From Nannochloris sp. 'desiccata' (lineage: Eukaryota > Chlorophyta > Trebouxiophyceae > Chlorellales > Chlorellaceae), in the NCBI GenBank assembly GCA_019044685.2, contig JAGTXX020000004.1, forward strand, positions 868,001 through 932,000: a stretch of 64,000 nucleotides of DNA, read 5' to 3'. Position 1 is the stretch's first letter; each line of letters opens with the position of its first letter. The notes beneath the pieces are model-generated. The model was not told the origin of the DNA. It saw only the letters and a program-made list of their open reading frames with translations, and searched no databases. Of this stretch, positions 42,301 to 54,299 are shown one piece after another. The position numbers were made by a program, and so were the translations under genes.

Positions 42301-44409
42301 CAACGTAGAAGTACAAAACGTGCTTTCTTTAGAACCGATGCTATGCCCAAATACCATAATATCTCCTAGTTTATTCCTCGATTTCTCTTCTGCAGTCAGC
42401 AAAGCAGCCGACACAGATCTTGCTGCTGCAAGCAATCTATCTTGATCAATAAAACTAATCATTACAACTCCTTCCCAATCAGACCGTTTTCCTTCTAAAT
42501 CCACCTCGAATTCAGTAGGATAGAAATCAGCAATAGGCGAATTAGGATCAGTCATCAACCACCTAAAAGGTTCAGGTAAAAGTCGGCAGGACGACGACGG
42601 TTGCACAGCCAACAACTGTTCAAAAGGGTGGAAAGGCTCGCCTAAAGAGAATGCCACTTTAATAGAAGCTAAAGATGTGAAATCTGAAGCCATGGGTGCG
42701 TAATGGTGTGGATAAAACCAATTCCAAGAGACCACGCCTCGGTAATAATACTCTAAAACCCAGTGGAGTCCTTGAATATAAGACTCTAAAACACGTCTCC
42801 GATCAGCATCAGCAACCTTTAACTTTTCTTTGTAGTAACGATTTCTCCATGCAGCAAGACCTGCGTTTTTATCACCATTTAGAAACATATTTCGAGCTTC
42901 CTGAGACATCATCGTAGGGCCCTCGGCAGCAGCAGGAGCTGCTGGAGGTACAGCAACGAGTTCTCCATCAATTTCTTCAACGACTTCTTCACCTTCTTGT
43001 AAAGCAAGTAATTCCATTTCATGGCCCTCAGCTTGTAATGCCATCCTGGCCATTTCCAAAGCAAACGCATCGTCAGCGTCAAGCTCTGACGCCTTCTTCG
43101 GCATAGGTGCACTCGCCCAGGCTGGGCCTCCTTTACCACCACCTCTTTCAGACCTAGATGATTTTTTAGATTCATATTCTTCCGCATCTTGAGCACGCAA
43201 TTCCAATACATCCGCTTCTTGATCAGCTAAAGCCTTCATGAATACTTCAAGACGGCCACGATGCAACTCGCCAGCATTGGTCAAATACCCACCTAAAGAG
43301 GGTAACAACTGACGATACAATTGAAACATCGAGTCCAAAGACCCTTCATTGATGTCTACTGTAGGTAAAGGGGGTAAGAAATCATTCCCGACGAGCATAC
43401 AGAAAAGTACAAAATCATCAACAATCCTTTCCAGGTCATATGTAAAAGGTAAAGAGCCAGCTATAGATTTAAACTCCAAGTCGAAATAATCACGCAATAG
43501 CCCAATTTGAAACAAAACAAAATGTTCTTGGCACGGATTCTCCAACACTTCACGAGCGGGTTGGCCTCGACCACCAGAGCCATAACTGACAACCTCTCTT
43601 AATAAATTAAAATGAGGTTCATGGGTGACCAAAGATAGCATAACTAAATCTGCATCAAGGCCGTAAAGGCAATGCCTGGTATTGGGTGCGTAGCCAGCTT
43701 CTTTCTTAGCCCATCGAATGTACTCCATGATCTTGTGCTCACCTTCTCCTGGCACTTCATGCCCTGAGAAAATCACGGTAGGTTTCTGCCAGGCGGGATC
43801 TTCTGAGATTTTCTTACGAATGAAAAACCGTAAATGAGCACCAAGACGAGCCATGAAAGGGGTTCCTGGTGTAATACAATTAGAGTCAAAGCGGGAGTCG
43901 GCATCTGGTACAACTTCTCCACGGCGTGCTGCTGCTATCGCAGCTTCTTCTGCTTCTTTGGCTGATTTGAAACGACGTGCACGTTGTTGATTCATTTTAG
44001 CGCGTGGAGCAACGCCATCAATGGCCATGAAGATAACCTTTTGAGGCTTGACGATGTGGAAAAGTTTATCAAGGTATGCAAAGATACGTACTACCATCTC
44101 ATCTTCTGTTAACTTGACGTCAGGGTTGTTGCCATGCGTGCAATTGTGAATGATGCCATTCATATCGAGGTAGAAGTTGTCAATAATGGGGACGACGGTA
44201 GCCCCGCCAGGCTGATTGATGAGCGGGTAGCGCTCGCTAAGCCAGCGATAAAATTTGGGAATACCTGGATATTGGGAAGTTATAAATGTTAGTTTGGTGA
44301 TGATATTGTTATGGGTGGTCCGGATTAGGGATGACAAATGCAAATCACGAAAACTTGATCAGGAATTAGCATGAGCCACAACGGTGCCTTCTTCTCATTC
44401 CTTACCCAT
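39325..44409 (-). CDS. XRN1-type 5'-3' exoribonuclease
   Basis: There are two exons: a four-base coding exon 44406-44409 (ATGG) and 39325-44264, joined across GTAAGG...ATCCAG to give MGIPKFYRWLSERYPLINQ; 1647 residues. The XRN N-terminal nuclease core is complete: DNFYLDMNGIIHNC, MAIDGVAPRAKMNQQRARRF, FSGHEVPGEGEHK, GLDADLVMLSL and LVGNDFLP, containing the acidic metal ligands. After the core come XRN1-specific SH3-like and winged-helix segments, including SYQPSGQVARRLGVNSRTLGRMTG and the VGVYDEAVEVLFDQEFLGGNDLFGR barrel. The last ~300 residues are Ala/Pro/Met/Gly disordered. XRN1 degrades decapped cytoplasmic mRNA. Land plants lack XRN1 and use XRN4, so its presence fits an alga. Confidence 0.95.
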
Positions 44410-44826
44410 GGCGTGAAATTGTATTCGCCTTTAGTAATTAACAAGCACCAATTTATCTAAAAGCTCCTTTCAAAAAGAACCAAGATGAAATCTAAACTGA
44501 TTTAAATGTCTTTAGAAGTCCCTTTAAAAGACTCCGTCGCCTTCCTACTAGCGCTAATTACCTTCGCGCACTTTATAGATGCCTCGGTCTTGACTAGAAA
44601 TCAAGCTTTTCAGCTCAAAAATTCACTCTCCGACAGTTGTTTCTTCTTGTCTTACTTTCTTCAAAAAAAACCCGCCGCTGCTGCCAAGGTGCTGTAGAAT
44701 AAACACAGTCTCCTTCTTAATCTCAAAGGTATCTTTAAATACATCATTTCAGCTCTATTAATAATACCATTCACACAAAATAAATTTTATTCCGTTCTAG
44801 TAAATTTCTATTTATTTAACCCTACC
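44410..44826. other. Intergenic between XRN1 and the SUMO protease gene
   Basis: A 63-codon + strand frame (44506-44697) starts with ATG and has a hydrophobic stretch, but no support. Nothing else is seen. Confidence 0.3.
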
Positions 44827-47800
44827 TTACATTTTTGGACTCACAGGCTCCTCGGTCAAATCCACGGTCGCCGCTCCCTTTCTTTGCCAACCCCCAGCGC
44901 GCCGCTGGTTATTCTGACCAGCATTCGCATTATTGCCTTTGACCTTCATCAAATTCGCCTTCATTATCGCTGCAGCGTCCACCATTTTGCGACTCCCCTG
45001 AGTTCTAGGTCCCCTTTGAACCGTGTTACCTCCTCGACGAGGAGACACCGGGGGCAACTTGCCAGCAGTATAGTTGCTGGTGCGATTGCCCTTTCCAATA
45101 TCAGGAGTAATCCTTGGTTGTTTGTTCTTCGGCTTGTTTAAATTCCGATGCCGGTGTTCTTCATGGTGTTCTTGTGAAAACGCATCAAATGCATATTCAC
45201 CTTCATAAAGCCTCTCAGCTTGATTATGTCCGATGGCGGTGTCTGTGGCTCTCTTGGTCTTGGTGTTTATTTTCCGCTTTCCTGTTGGAGGCTGTTCGTC
45301 TTCATCACCAATTTCTACAACTTCGTCTTCTACAATAGGATCACCGTTGTCATTAAAATGAGTGTGCGTGTTGAGGGCTTCACGGCGTGTTGGCCTGCCA
45401 ATATTTATATAGCCGCCACGACCACCACAAGCGCCGGATCCCTGTACTGACTGCCTATATTTCCCTGCATCTTTCAATCGGGACATTTCTTCTTCCTTTC
45501 TTATTTCTGTCGCTACTGTGCCATGATCGTGGTCGGTAAGCTCCTCAGTAGTCGGAAGGGAAGCTGCACCTCTCTCGTCATCATCGCCATAATCAGCTCC
45601 CTGTTGTAATAAAAACTTGAATTTTGCAGCAGAATGTACAGACGCCTGTTCAAGGCCATTAGGCAGTACGTGTTCACAGGTCTTAGGCAAGTCTTTGCCC
45701 CAGAGCAGATACCAATGACTAATCCTCGAGAAAGCGGGGCGGCCAAATAGTTGGACTTCAAAAGGAGGTATCCCATCGTATTGTAAGACCAGTTTAGCAG
45801 ACGTGACGTTGGTACCTATATGTTCTCGGGAAATAATGCACCGTGTTGCTTTATCTAGATCGGGAGGGGGTTCATTGCTGTTGATTACAGCTTCATCGAT
45901 TTTTGTAGCCTCGAGTACCTCTTTAGCTTCTTGCTTGCCAATATTAGAACGACGAGGATGCGTTGGGAGACGTCTGGTTGAAGTGTTGGTGGTTTTATTC
46001 TGCTGTGATATGAAGGCTGCACCACTACCACCACTATTATCATGATCATCATTATCATTATCACCGCCATCGTCATCCAGCAAGTCAGCAAAGGACGGGT
46101 CCAACAAAGAAACAGAGGCACCCTCCCCTTTTTTATCCTCATATATAATCTCCACTGCATCATGATAATACTCCTTGCTATCGTCAGAGATTCCATCGGC
46201 ATTCTCAACCCCGGCAAATGGGGCTGTCGGCGACGGGGCAGTAGCAGCAGCGGCGGCGGCGGCAGCTTTCGCTGCTTCAGAGTCATCGCCACCACCACCA
46301 TGAACGTAGCGCCTGCCCAATTCCGTTAACACGGTATTCTCTGTCGACATTATATCTATCACACCAGCTTCAGGATCTTCTTCCTCTTTCTCTACCACTA
46401 CTTTATCATCACCACCAAGGGCAGCAGGACCCACCCTGTCTCCGCTGTCATAGTCACCCTCACTAACCTCTTCTTCTAAATGGATTCCAAAGTCTTTATC
46501 AGGGCCATCTTCTTGATGAGAAAATACAGGCGGGCTTGGATCGTGCCACGCAGGGCGTTGAGAAGAAGACTCCGGTTTATTAAAAGCATAATCAAGAAAA
46601 GAGATTCCAAGCCCTCTTTTCTTCTTCTGAGGTTTTTCTATCTCTTCTTCTTCTTCTTCAGAACTGCTTTCCATCTCAAGAGGCTTACCCCTAGAAGATC
46701 GAGTGTTTAAAATCCTCTTCTCTTCTTCTTCTTGCTGCATCTGCATAGCCAGCTCCTTATCTTTACTTTCCTCTTCTTGGCGTTTTCTTTTTTCCGCTCG
46801 TTTCATTTTTAACTCAATACCCTGATGTCTCCAAATATCTGGGGGGGTATAGCCGTTGCCATCTTTTTGGTATTTACCAGCAGTCTCAATTTCATCCAAT
46901 AGAGCGTCAACTTGCTCTACTGGTATAGATTTTTTAATTTGTTCAAGAGTGCACCTACCAGTGGCGTCCATAACGCCAGCAGCTTGCTGCAAAAAGGAAG
47001 CAAAAGGAAGAAAGTAAAGTAAGTGGGGGGAAATAAACTGTAAAGTAGAATATAAAATAGATCAAGACCTTTAACGGAGTAACTTGTGAAACTCTAAACC
47101 CCCCAAAAAGAAGGAAGAAATCTAGGAAAGAAAGAAGAAAAACACAATTAAAAAGAAAGTCGTAATTGTAGGAATCCTTACCGACATATGTACTAGAACC
47201 ATCCTGAGTAATTCCCATCTCAAATTACTTGCAATCTCATGTTTGAACCAATGCTTCGTTAAGAAGCCAGGATACCAAGCAGGTTCTTCTTCTCCTTCTC
47301 CCGTACTACTTGCAGTACGCATCGATCCTTCCCATAAATCAATGCCGTCTTTGTTATAATTTTTCTTGAGTGTATTCAAAGCTGAGATGTTGAGCGCTTT
47401 GGGGAGGGAGGCTATGAAGAACTCGACAAAGGCACACACAAAGAGACCACAATCGCAGTGATTGTCTTGTTTAGGAACAGGCATTTTGGTCTTTTCCAAT
47501 CCACTAAAGATACGCTTGGGAACGGGAGTGGCATCGGAGCAAGGACCAGCATCGACATCGTCGTTGTCACTGTCGTTAGCAGCAGCAGCAGTAGAAGTGA
47601 GGGTAGATTTTTTCTTCCCTTTTATCTTCTGTGCTTGTTCTGCAGCCCATTTCTGGGGTACAGAGTCTTCAGGTGCCTTTGGATCATCTATACGAGCATC
47701 CCATTCGCATTTCAAATACGATTTCATGGTTTTTGTTATGATATCAGTGGAATGACCGCCATTGAGGGAATCTAAATGAAGGAAGAAAGGTTCAGGGTGA

Positions 47801-49984
47801 GGAACTAAGCGAGGATCTTGTACTACCTCTAGTTTTTTTGTTTCTTTTTCTATTTCTTCATCCTCTTCTTCACCACCAGCGGTGTTGTTGCCTTTTTGAT
47901 GGTTCAAGTTAGCTTTCCGGTGAGCGGTAATTGTAGGGTTATCATCTTCGTCTTCATCTAGAACCACCACCACGTCCGAGGTACCACCTCGTTTCTTATT
48001 ACCAGCACGGCCACCACTGCCGCCGTTAGTATTTCCATTGAGAGCGGCTGAACCAGGTCGTTTTCTAGTTTGCTTGGGTACCTCAGCTCCAGGGTGGCAA
48101 ATAATCATCAAAGACCAATGTAAATGGTCATGGATGGGCACAAATACATAGTCTTTAGCAAAAATATCCACACCACGAGTCCATTTCTTCACTTTCGCAT
48201 AACTTGCAGCTGCAGCAGCATTATTGCCCGCTCCACCAGTGCCAGTTTTCTCGCTCAATTTTTTATAAAAGAATGAATTAAAAAAGTAACACCTCGCTGC
48301 ATCTTCTGGCCGTTCTTTCTCTAGCTTCATACGTAAGTAACGCAAGTAATAATCTATAGCAGTATCATTTAAAAACTCATCTGGAGCTAATCTACCAAGA
48401 TCTGCTGCTGTAAATTCTACGGCACCAGGGCCTCCTTCTGGCGGCATCAAGCACCGCAGACCTTGTAACCTCATCACAGTTGATGGGTTAATAGCACCAC
48501 TGGCTAACCGGGTTACACGTTGTTTAAAAGACTTATCTGCAAGAGAAGCAGCGCGTATTACTGCACGTTCCATACCACTTTCACTTTCATCATCACTATT
48601 GCCTTCACTATCATCATCGGTGTCACATAGAGTAATGGGGTTGGCATCAGTGCCGTGGGTATCTACTTTAACGACTCTATCCAGATTTGTTTGACGAGTA
48701 TTTCTTTTCTGAGTGGAGCGATACTGATTTTGAGGAAAACGTGGTCTTATAGCCACCTGCCGTTGCTGCTGCTGCGGGCCCTGGAGGACACGAGCTCCGC
48801 CATTGACATTCTGGAACACAAGAGGATTGTAGCCCCGTTTATCTACACGAGTGCTTGCATTTTGATGCGACTGATTGTTTCCTCTGAGCTGAGGTCGCTG
48901 TATACGCGAGGTGTCATGCCCAGAGGCCTCTCCGCCGTAAAATGCGTTCCCCTGAACTTGGTTTGGTTTGCTGCGTGCTGGGCTTTGTCGCCTTTCCCTA
49001 GTTGCTCTTTTCCATCCATCTTCTGGAGGCATACGATTGCGGGTCGCTACTACAGGTTCGTGTTGGTTCTTTTCACACCTCAGGCAAATGAGGCCTATTC
49101 CCTGCAAAAAATGTAAACAAAAAAGAAAAAGGAGAAGGAAAAAACCCGGAAAATTTAATTTTAGATTTAGATATTTTACCTTTAGGTTATAGCCAAGCTT
49201 GAGAAACTACCGAAATTACGTAAGAAGTATACTAATGACGTACCTCCTTGGGCTCTAACTCGTCTATTTCTATTCTCTCATCACACGCTGAGCAAGTACC
49301 CAGACCGCTACTTGGACCAGCACCTCTATTAGGACCGATGCCGTCTAGAAAATCTCTATCCTCTCCACTCATGTGTAGAGCAGGAGACCCTAAACCTCTA
49401 GCCAGCTCGAGTGCTGCATTGTGTGCTCTTGTCCTATTGGTACTTGGATTTAAATTGTTGATTGTGCTTGGATTTGGCGCAGTTGCCTGAGACACCGCAC
49501 TTCTACCACGAGAGCCAGCGCCACCACCATAGCCAGCTCCACGGGCTGCTGATGGGGCATTATGATGAATATGTGCGTTTTGTTGTTTGCATTGAGGAGC
49601 AGGCTGGTGAAGTGCAATTTGTTGTGCCGCCTGCCGTTGTTCCTCTCGATTCTGCTCTGCTTGTTGCTTCCAAGATTTCGAGGCTGCTACTTTCTTGCTA
49701 TATTCTGTTAGTAAAGCGTGTCTCCGAAGAAGGTTGGAGAGGGGTCCGCGGTGTCTCTCCTCCCCACCCGAAAGCAGAAATTGTCGGCGGGCTGTTTCAC
49801 TAGACTTTAATACTCCGACAGCCCTGTCAGCTATTGTTTTTTCAGAAAGAGCATCGAATGGGGCCTCCTTCAGTTCATTTAGCGTGACACGCAGCTCCTC
49901 AAGGCTAAGTCCTTTAGCCTGAGATTTGCTATCTGCTTCCAGCCGTGCAATCTGCTCCTCTGGTGTTCCTCCAGAGTTGACCAT
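44827..49984 (-). CDS. Very large Ulp1/SENP-type SUMO protease with zinc ribbon and acidic tail
   Basis: There are three exons, 49244-49984, 47182-49101 and 44827-46986, all phase 0 (donors GTACGT and GTAAGG), giving 1606 residues from ATG 49984. Exons 1 and 2 join across a zinc motif, CSAC...GIGLICLRC, which supports the splice. The C48 protease follows: DEFLNDTAIDYYLRYL, CYFFNSFFYKKL, KKWTRGVDIFAKDYVFVPIHDHLHWSLMII (catalytic His), LDSLNGGHS (Asp), an insertion of about 140 residues, then QDNHCDCGLFVCAFVEFF (Gln and nucleophile Cys), as in the SENP6/7-ULP2 class. Exon 3 adds 719 residues of Glu/Asp-rich, mostly disordered sequence. Its first 50 residues look helical. A separate second gene beginning in exon 3 cannot be excluded, but the phase and a conserved-type splice favour one gene. 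Confidence 0.8.
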
Positions 49985-50340
49985 GCTTATCACCTACAGA
50001 GCAGTCTTCAAAGTATTCAAGGGTAATGTCTTAGGGAAATCGTTGCCTCATTTCCTGCTTATTTTGCCTTGAGAGTGGTTAGTAATTTCAAAATTGCTAC
50101 AAGTGATCAAGTTTGGTTGGGCGTTTGAGATCTGCAATTGACCGCAGCTATGTGTCTATCTTATTCAAAAATTATATATAAAGTGTAAATGAGGCAACAC
50201 CGTGGATAATTTGAGTTTTGTTTCCATTTCTTGACTTTTGGTCCCTCGCCTTGGCTGTGAAGGCCACTGCAAAATCTGAGGTTTGCAACCCACATGTATT
50301 TTGAAATAGAGTCGACATCGACGGAAAATTGCAAACCCAA
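49985..50340. other. Divergent intergenic region
   Basis: No gene or motif recognised. Small - strand frames at 50161-50372 lack support. Confidence 0.3.
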
Positions 50341-51242
50341 ATGGCGGGACTGCAAGGAAAAGTCGCTCTCATAACAGGCGGGGCAAAAGGTAATTTAAAT
50401 CCACATTTTTGTGATCTCTACTTTCAGTTCGAAACATTCTCGTTCGTATCTAGCACCCTCACTTTCTTTCACTACCTCCTACAGGTATTGGGTATGCATG
50501 TGCTTTAGCACTAGGCCGCGCAGGCGCCAAAGTCCTCCTTGCCGACATGGACACTGCAGGCCTTGCCGCTGCCGAAGCCTCGCTGAAAACAGAAAAAATT
50601 CAAGCTGCTACTGTCACCTGTGACGTTGGCAAGAAATCCCAAGTAGACGCTGCTGTTGCAGCTGCTGTAAAACTCTTTGGCAGCCTTGACATCGCTGTTG
50701 CCAACGCTGGAATCGTCCGCTCAGCTGAATTCCTAGATATGTCCGAAGACGACTTCGATTCGGTCATTCAAGTGAATTTAAAAGGAACGTTTCTAACAGG
50801 GCAAGCTGCAGCGAGACAAATGGTCGCTCAAGGAACAGGTGGCACAGTTATAAATATGGGATCAGTCAATGGGATCACTGCAATTCCTACAATAGCAAGC
50901 TACAACGCCTCGAAAGGTGGCATCCATAACCTGACACGGTGCATGGCTTTATCCCTTGCAAAGCACAATATACGCGTCAATACGGTTGCCCCAGGTAGTA
51001 TAATGACGGATATGTTGAAGAAAGTAGCTCACAACAAAGAAGTGATGGCTGGGATATTGTCTAGAACTCCAATGTTAAGAGCGGGAGAGCCTATTGAAGT
51101 TGGTAATGTAGTTAAATTTTTAGCTGGTGAAGATTCTTCGTATATGACCGGGCAGATAGTGTACGTAGATGGAGGGAGATTGGCATTGAATTATACTGTG
51201 CCTGTGCCGGACGAGGTCCTTGAAGAAGCAACGAAAGAATGA
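50341..51242 (+). CDS. Short-chain dehydrogenase/reductase (SDR, FabG-like)
   Basis: There are two exons, 50341-50389 and 50485-51242 (intron GTAATT...CTACAG), giving 268 residues. The splice falls in the cofactor loop TGGAKGIGYA. Other signatures are CDVGK, VANAGIV, NLKGTFLTGQAA, the catalytic Ser in NMGSVNG, the YNASKGG (YxxxK) pair, the PGSIMTDM loop and the DSSYMTGQIVYVDGG end. It is a complete classical SDR with an Asp (LLADMD) after strand two, which favours NAD over NADP. No targeting peptide is seen. The substrate cannot be deduced; sugar or hydroxyacid dehydrogenase and 3-oxoacyl-ACP reductase are all possible. Confidence 0.92.
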
Positions 51243-51910
51243 GCTAGGGACTACTGCTTCTGGTAGGGAGAAGTCCTTTTTCAAATCTAATTATTAGAAT
51301 AAGGTGTTGATAGAACCCCATTTTGAGATATCCTCCATCTGCTGTCTTTAACTGTTGAAAATGTTGTAATTTACACTAGATGCTATTACTACACGAGCTA
51401 GAAAATAAAGAGAAAAAGCAAAATGGATTCATCTATGGGGAAAGCACCAAAATTCTGACTGATTGAAATAAACAAACGAGTACTTTGAGCAACGGTCTAG
51501 CTATATTCAAAGTGTCCCGGGATTAAGAAGACTAAAAGAGGGGGTTTATGGTGGAACATGATTGATTAATTGAACCAAGGGAAAAGATTGAACAAAATAG
51601 GTAGTAGGTAATAGATTAAGAGGAGTGATTCAAAAAAAGTGCAAAATGTCATTTAGATTTTTTAAAAAAAAGGAAAAGTAATATACTGGTGGGGTGGAAA
51701 TTGCACAGAGTGTTTCGAACTCTGGGAAGAATTAACAAATACTCAATGCGAGTTGCGGAGTAAAAGTCGACTACAGGAGAGATAAGCAAAGGTGTAGTAA
51801 CTGTGAGCTAAAACACTTTGCCCTGTCGCCTGTCGTGCTAACTTTTTTTGCCAAAGTGGTTTTCAGAAATAATACGAGTAAATAAATCCATAATAATTAA
51901 GGATGCATTT
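51243..51910. other. Convergent spacer with palindromic TGTAA/TTACA
   Basis: TGTAATTTACA at 51365-51375 offers a polyadenylation signal on both strands. The rest is AT-rich without a supported gene. Confidence 0.5.
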
Positions 51911-52249
51911 TTACTGCTGAGCACCAGAGGCAGCGAAGCCGCGGCTGACCATCACCTTGCGCTCAATGGGCTGGTGGGCAACAACCTTGGCATCCTGCTC
52001 GGCCTGACCGGCAGCCATCGCCATCATGCCAACACTGTAGTGAAGGGGGGGCAAAGGGGGAATTAGGTGACTTATATGGTTCATAGGAAATGTTTCGTTG
52101 ATACGGGAGGCTTAACCAACGACCTAAAGAGCGGCATCTTGTCTTATAATTACAATAAAGAATGCTTACCCGCTGCCAACAGCAACACCAGCGCCGACTA
52201 AGCCGACGAGGCTGAGAATAGAGAGAGAAACGTAAACAGCTTGGTTCAT
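51911..52249 (-). CDS. Tiny two-exon membrane protein, 67 aa
   Basis: Exons 52170-52249 and 51911-52034 (donor GTAAGC, acceptor CTACAG) join in phase to encode 67 residues. Residues 1-36 (MNQAVYVSLSILSLVGLVGA then GVAVGSGVGMMAMAAG) form one long hydrophobic Gly/Ala-rich helix. The tail is polar (EQDAKVVAHQPIERKVMVSRGF). Neither exon is long enough to stand out alone. The codons in exon 2 are C/G-ending, as in highly expressed genes nearby. Glycine-zipper helices occur in small subunits of membrane complexes; I cannot name this one. Confidence 0.75.
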
Positions 52250-52935
52250 TGTGAGATTTCTGCAATTCAAAAAGGAAAATTTTGAGGTAGGTCAGACTTT
52301 TTGTCATCCAAATTGAAGGGCCGTGTAGGAGGGTTGGAGCGCGCCCCCCAGCGCAGTGTTTGCGCTAAGCATGGCTGGTAAGGCTCTAGAACAGGTATAC
52401 GAGCGACGTTGGCGTCGTTTTCTGCGTTGGCAACCTTCATGCCTGCCGACTACCGGCCTAGTAAATTCCTACCTTGGGGTTCGTTAAATGAAGGAGGTGA
52501 GGGTGACGCCTAGAGGGAGGACGAAAATGTGGTGAATGAGAGTTATTTAGTTAATTTTATGCGAAAGATGCGAGGAAGTAGCTCCTTTTCGCTTGTGTCG
52601 CCGCTTTTTGGGGTTGGTGCTCTCGAGCTACCGCAACGATTTGTCATCGACCATCGACGTAGCTCGCTCGCTCCTGCCCTTATTGGCCATTGCAGATGTC
52701 GATCAGCATTATACATTCATATACACCAGCGCCAACCCCAGTGCGCTACCCTCCTAATCGCTAACCAACCTCATCTTGTTTCGTGAAGTTTCAATCCTTC
52801 GACCTTGGTCTTCTTTCGAAAAAAATAAGTAAAAACAGCCAATCTCCAATCAAACGGCACCATCTGTGTTGGTTTGATCTATACATCGTATACCAAGCCT
52901 TCTTTGAATCTCTTCTAGCAAAGCCACCACCCAAA
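52250..52935. other. Divergent intergenic region
   Basis: GC-richer than other spacers around 52330-52460, with no supported gene. Probably the promoters of the 67-residue and 239-residue proteins. Confidence 0.35.
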
Positions 52936-53824
52936 ATGAGTGTCAATGCTTTCGCTGTGCGCCAAAGGGCTGCTGAAGGGCACTGGTTTAATACAGAAGA
53001 TCGCTTAGCAATTGTCCGCCGCTTAGAACGTATGGTTGAGTCGGTAAGCTACATGAATTTCCTGGAATTTTTCCTGAGCTTGGTTCCATCAAATTGTATG
53101 ACACAGTGTGCGCCAAAGGGCAGCGGCCCTCGCCGCCACAGAATAGTAGATATGCTTTTAAAGATATGCTTGATAAATTATTCTAAAATTCTTGAGTTTT
53201 TTTTTGTCGCAGGGAAAACTCGATAAATCCGCTCTCGATGCAATCAATCGCTTTGAATCCCCTACTGAAATCATCAAAACCAAAGAAAACCCCGTTTTCG
53301 AGTATAAAAAAGGTCTCGTCCCTCCTAGACGTGTGTTACAAAACTTCAGTCTAGGAACTTCATTCAGCCTCGGTCGTGGCCGTTGGACCGCCGAAGACGT
53401 ATCCATCTTTTCCGTTGCTGATGGAAAACGTATGGCATCTACCCCTGCCGCACCAATTAATAACTACGACAATATTCGAATGATTAAAATTCAAAAAGCC
53501 GCTTTAGAAACACCGACTGTTGCCGGCTATCGCGTATTGCCTGAATTAACCCCTGGTAGAGCGATGTTATGGGGTACTGTGCTTGCTATTTGGGCTACTG
53601 GAGCTCTTGTAGCTACCACAATGAAAAGTTTAGAGATTCAAGGTGCTGCTGATGCCCCAGAAAAGTTGAAATTAATATTTGCTCCGTTTGTTGCTGGAGT
53701 ACACGAGACGTTAGCCCCCTGGAGGTCGACGTTGTCTACAGCAAGTGCTGCTGGAAATGAAGCACGAGAAGAGACGGCGCAGTCTGTTATTGTGCAGAGA
53801 TTAAAGAATACCTTGATGGCTTAA
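52936..53824 (+). CDS. Single-span membrane protein of unknown function (239 aa)
   Basis: There are two exons, 52936-53043 and 53213-53824 (donor GTAAGC, acceptor GTCGCAG), in phase 0. Residues 1-65 look helical (EDRLAIVRRLERMVESGKLDKSALDAINRF). One membrane segment is visible near residue 160 (MLWGTVLAIWATGALVATT), followed by an amphipathic region (EKLKLIFAPFVAGVHETLAPW). There is no cleavable signal. I recognise no family. A 15-base word in exon 1 is repeated in the intron (see findings). Convergent with FIGL1. Confidence 0.75.
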
Positions 53825-54299
53825 GAAAACAACAACAAAACACGTTGTTATAGATTAACTTATAATTTTTTAACTTCAAGTCTCCCTTTTACTTACTAGT
53901 ATGTTTATTGATATTGATAGTTTGTTACCCATCTATATCTTATTTCTCCTTTTCTTCCGCATAGTAGTTGATGTTACTTCTATTTTCTTCTAATATAACG
54001 ATTCTTTCATTTCATATGATTGTTCTTTCCGATTATTTCGATCCTGATTCTTTCCTCCAATTCTGCCGGTGCTGCCTCGTATTTTATTTTTCAAGGCTTC
54101 GTGGCTGTATGGGGCAGAGTTCTTGCATGTACCGCACATTCGCAGAACTAACAAATCTATTGTAAAACATTACTAGCGCTTACACATTCTAAATATACCT
54201 ACTCTAAAGAGCAAAAGCAAAGTGAAGAATGCTTCTTCGACTTAAAAGAAAACAAAAGATTAGAAAGAATATAGATAGAGATGATAAGATATTTTCTTT
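53825..54299. other. Convergent spacer with opposed polyadenylation signals
   Basis: T/C-rich + strand. TGTAA at 54161-54165 and TTACA at 54180-54184 flank the likely ends of the two converging transcripts. Confidence 0.5.
54161..54184. terminator. Opposed polyadenylation signals
   Basis: TGTAA (54161-54165) for the + gene and TTACA (54180-54184) for FIGL1 on the - strand, 14 bases apart. Confidence 0.5.

Noticed and set aside
44506..44697. 63-codon frame with hydrophobic stretch on the + strand
   Set aside because: No domain and no transcript evidence; it lies in the spacer just upstream of XRN1.
46800..46992. Separate gene beginning at exon 3 of the SUMO protease
   Set aside because: The frame has no ATG before the acceptor, and the GTAAGG/TTTGCAG splice joins it in phase to the protease; kept as one gene, with the alternative noted.
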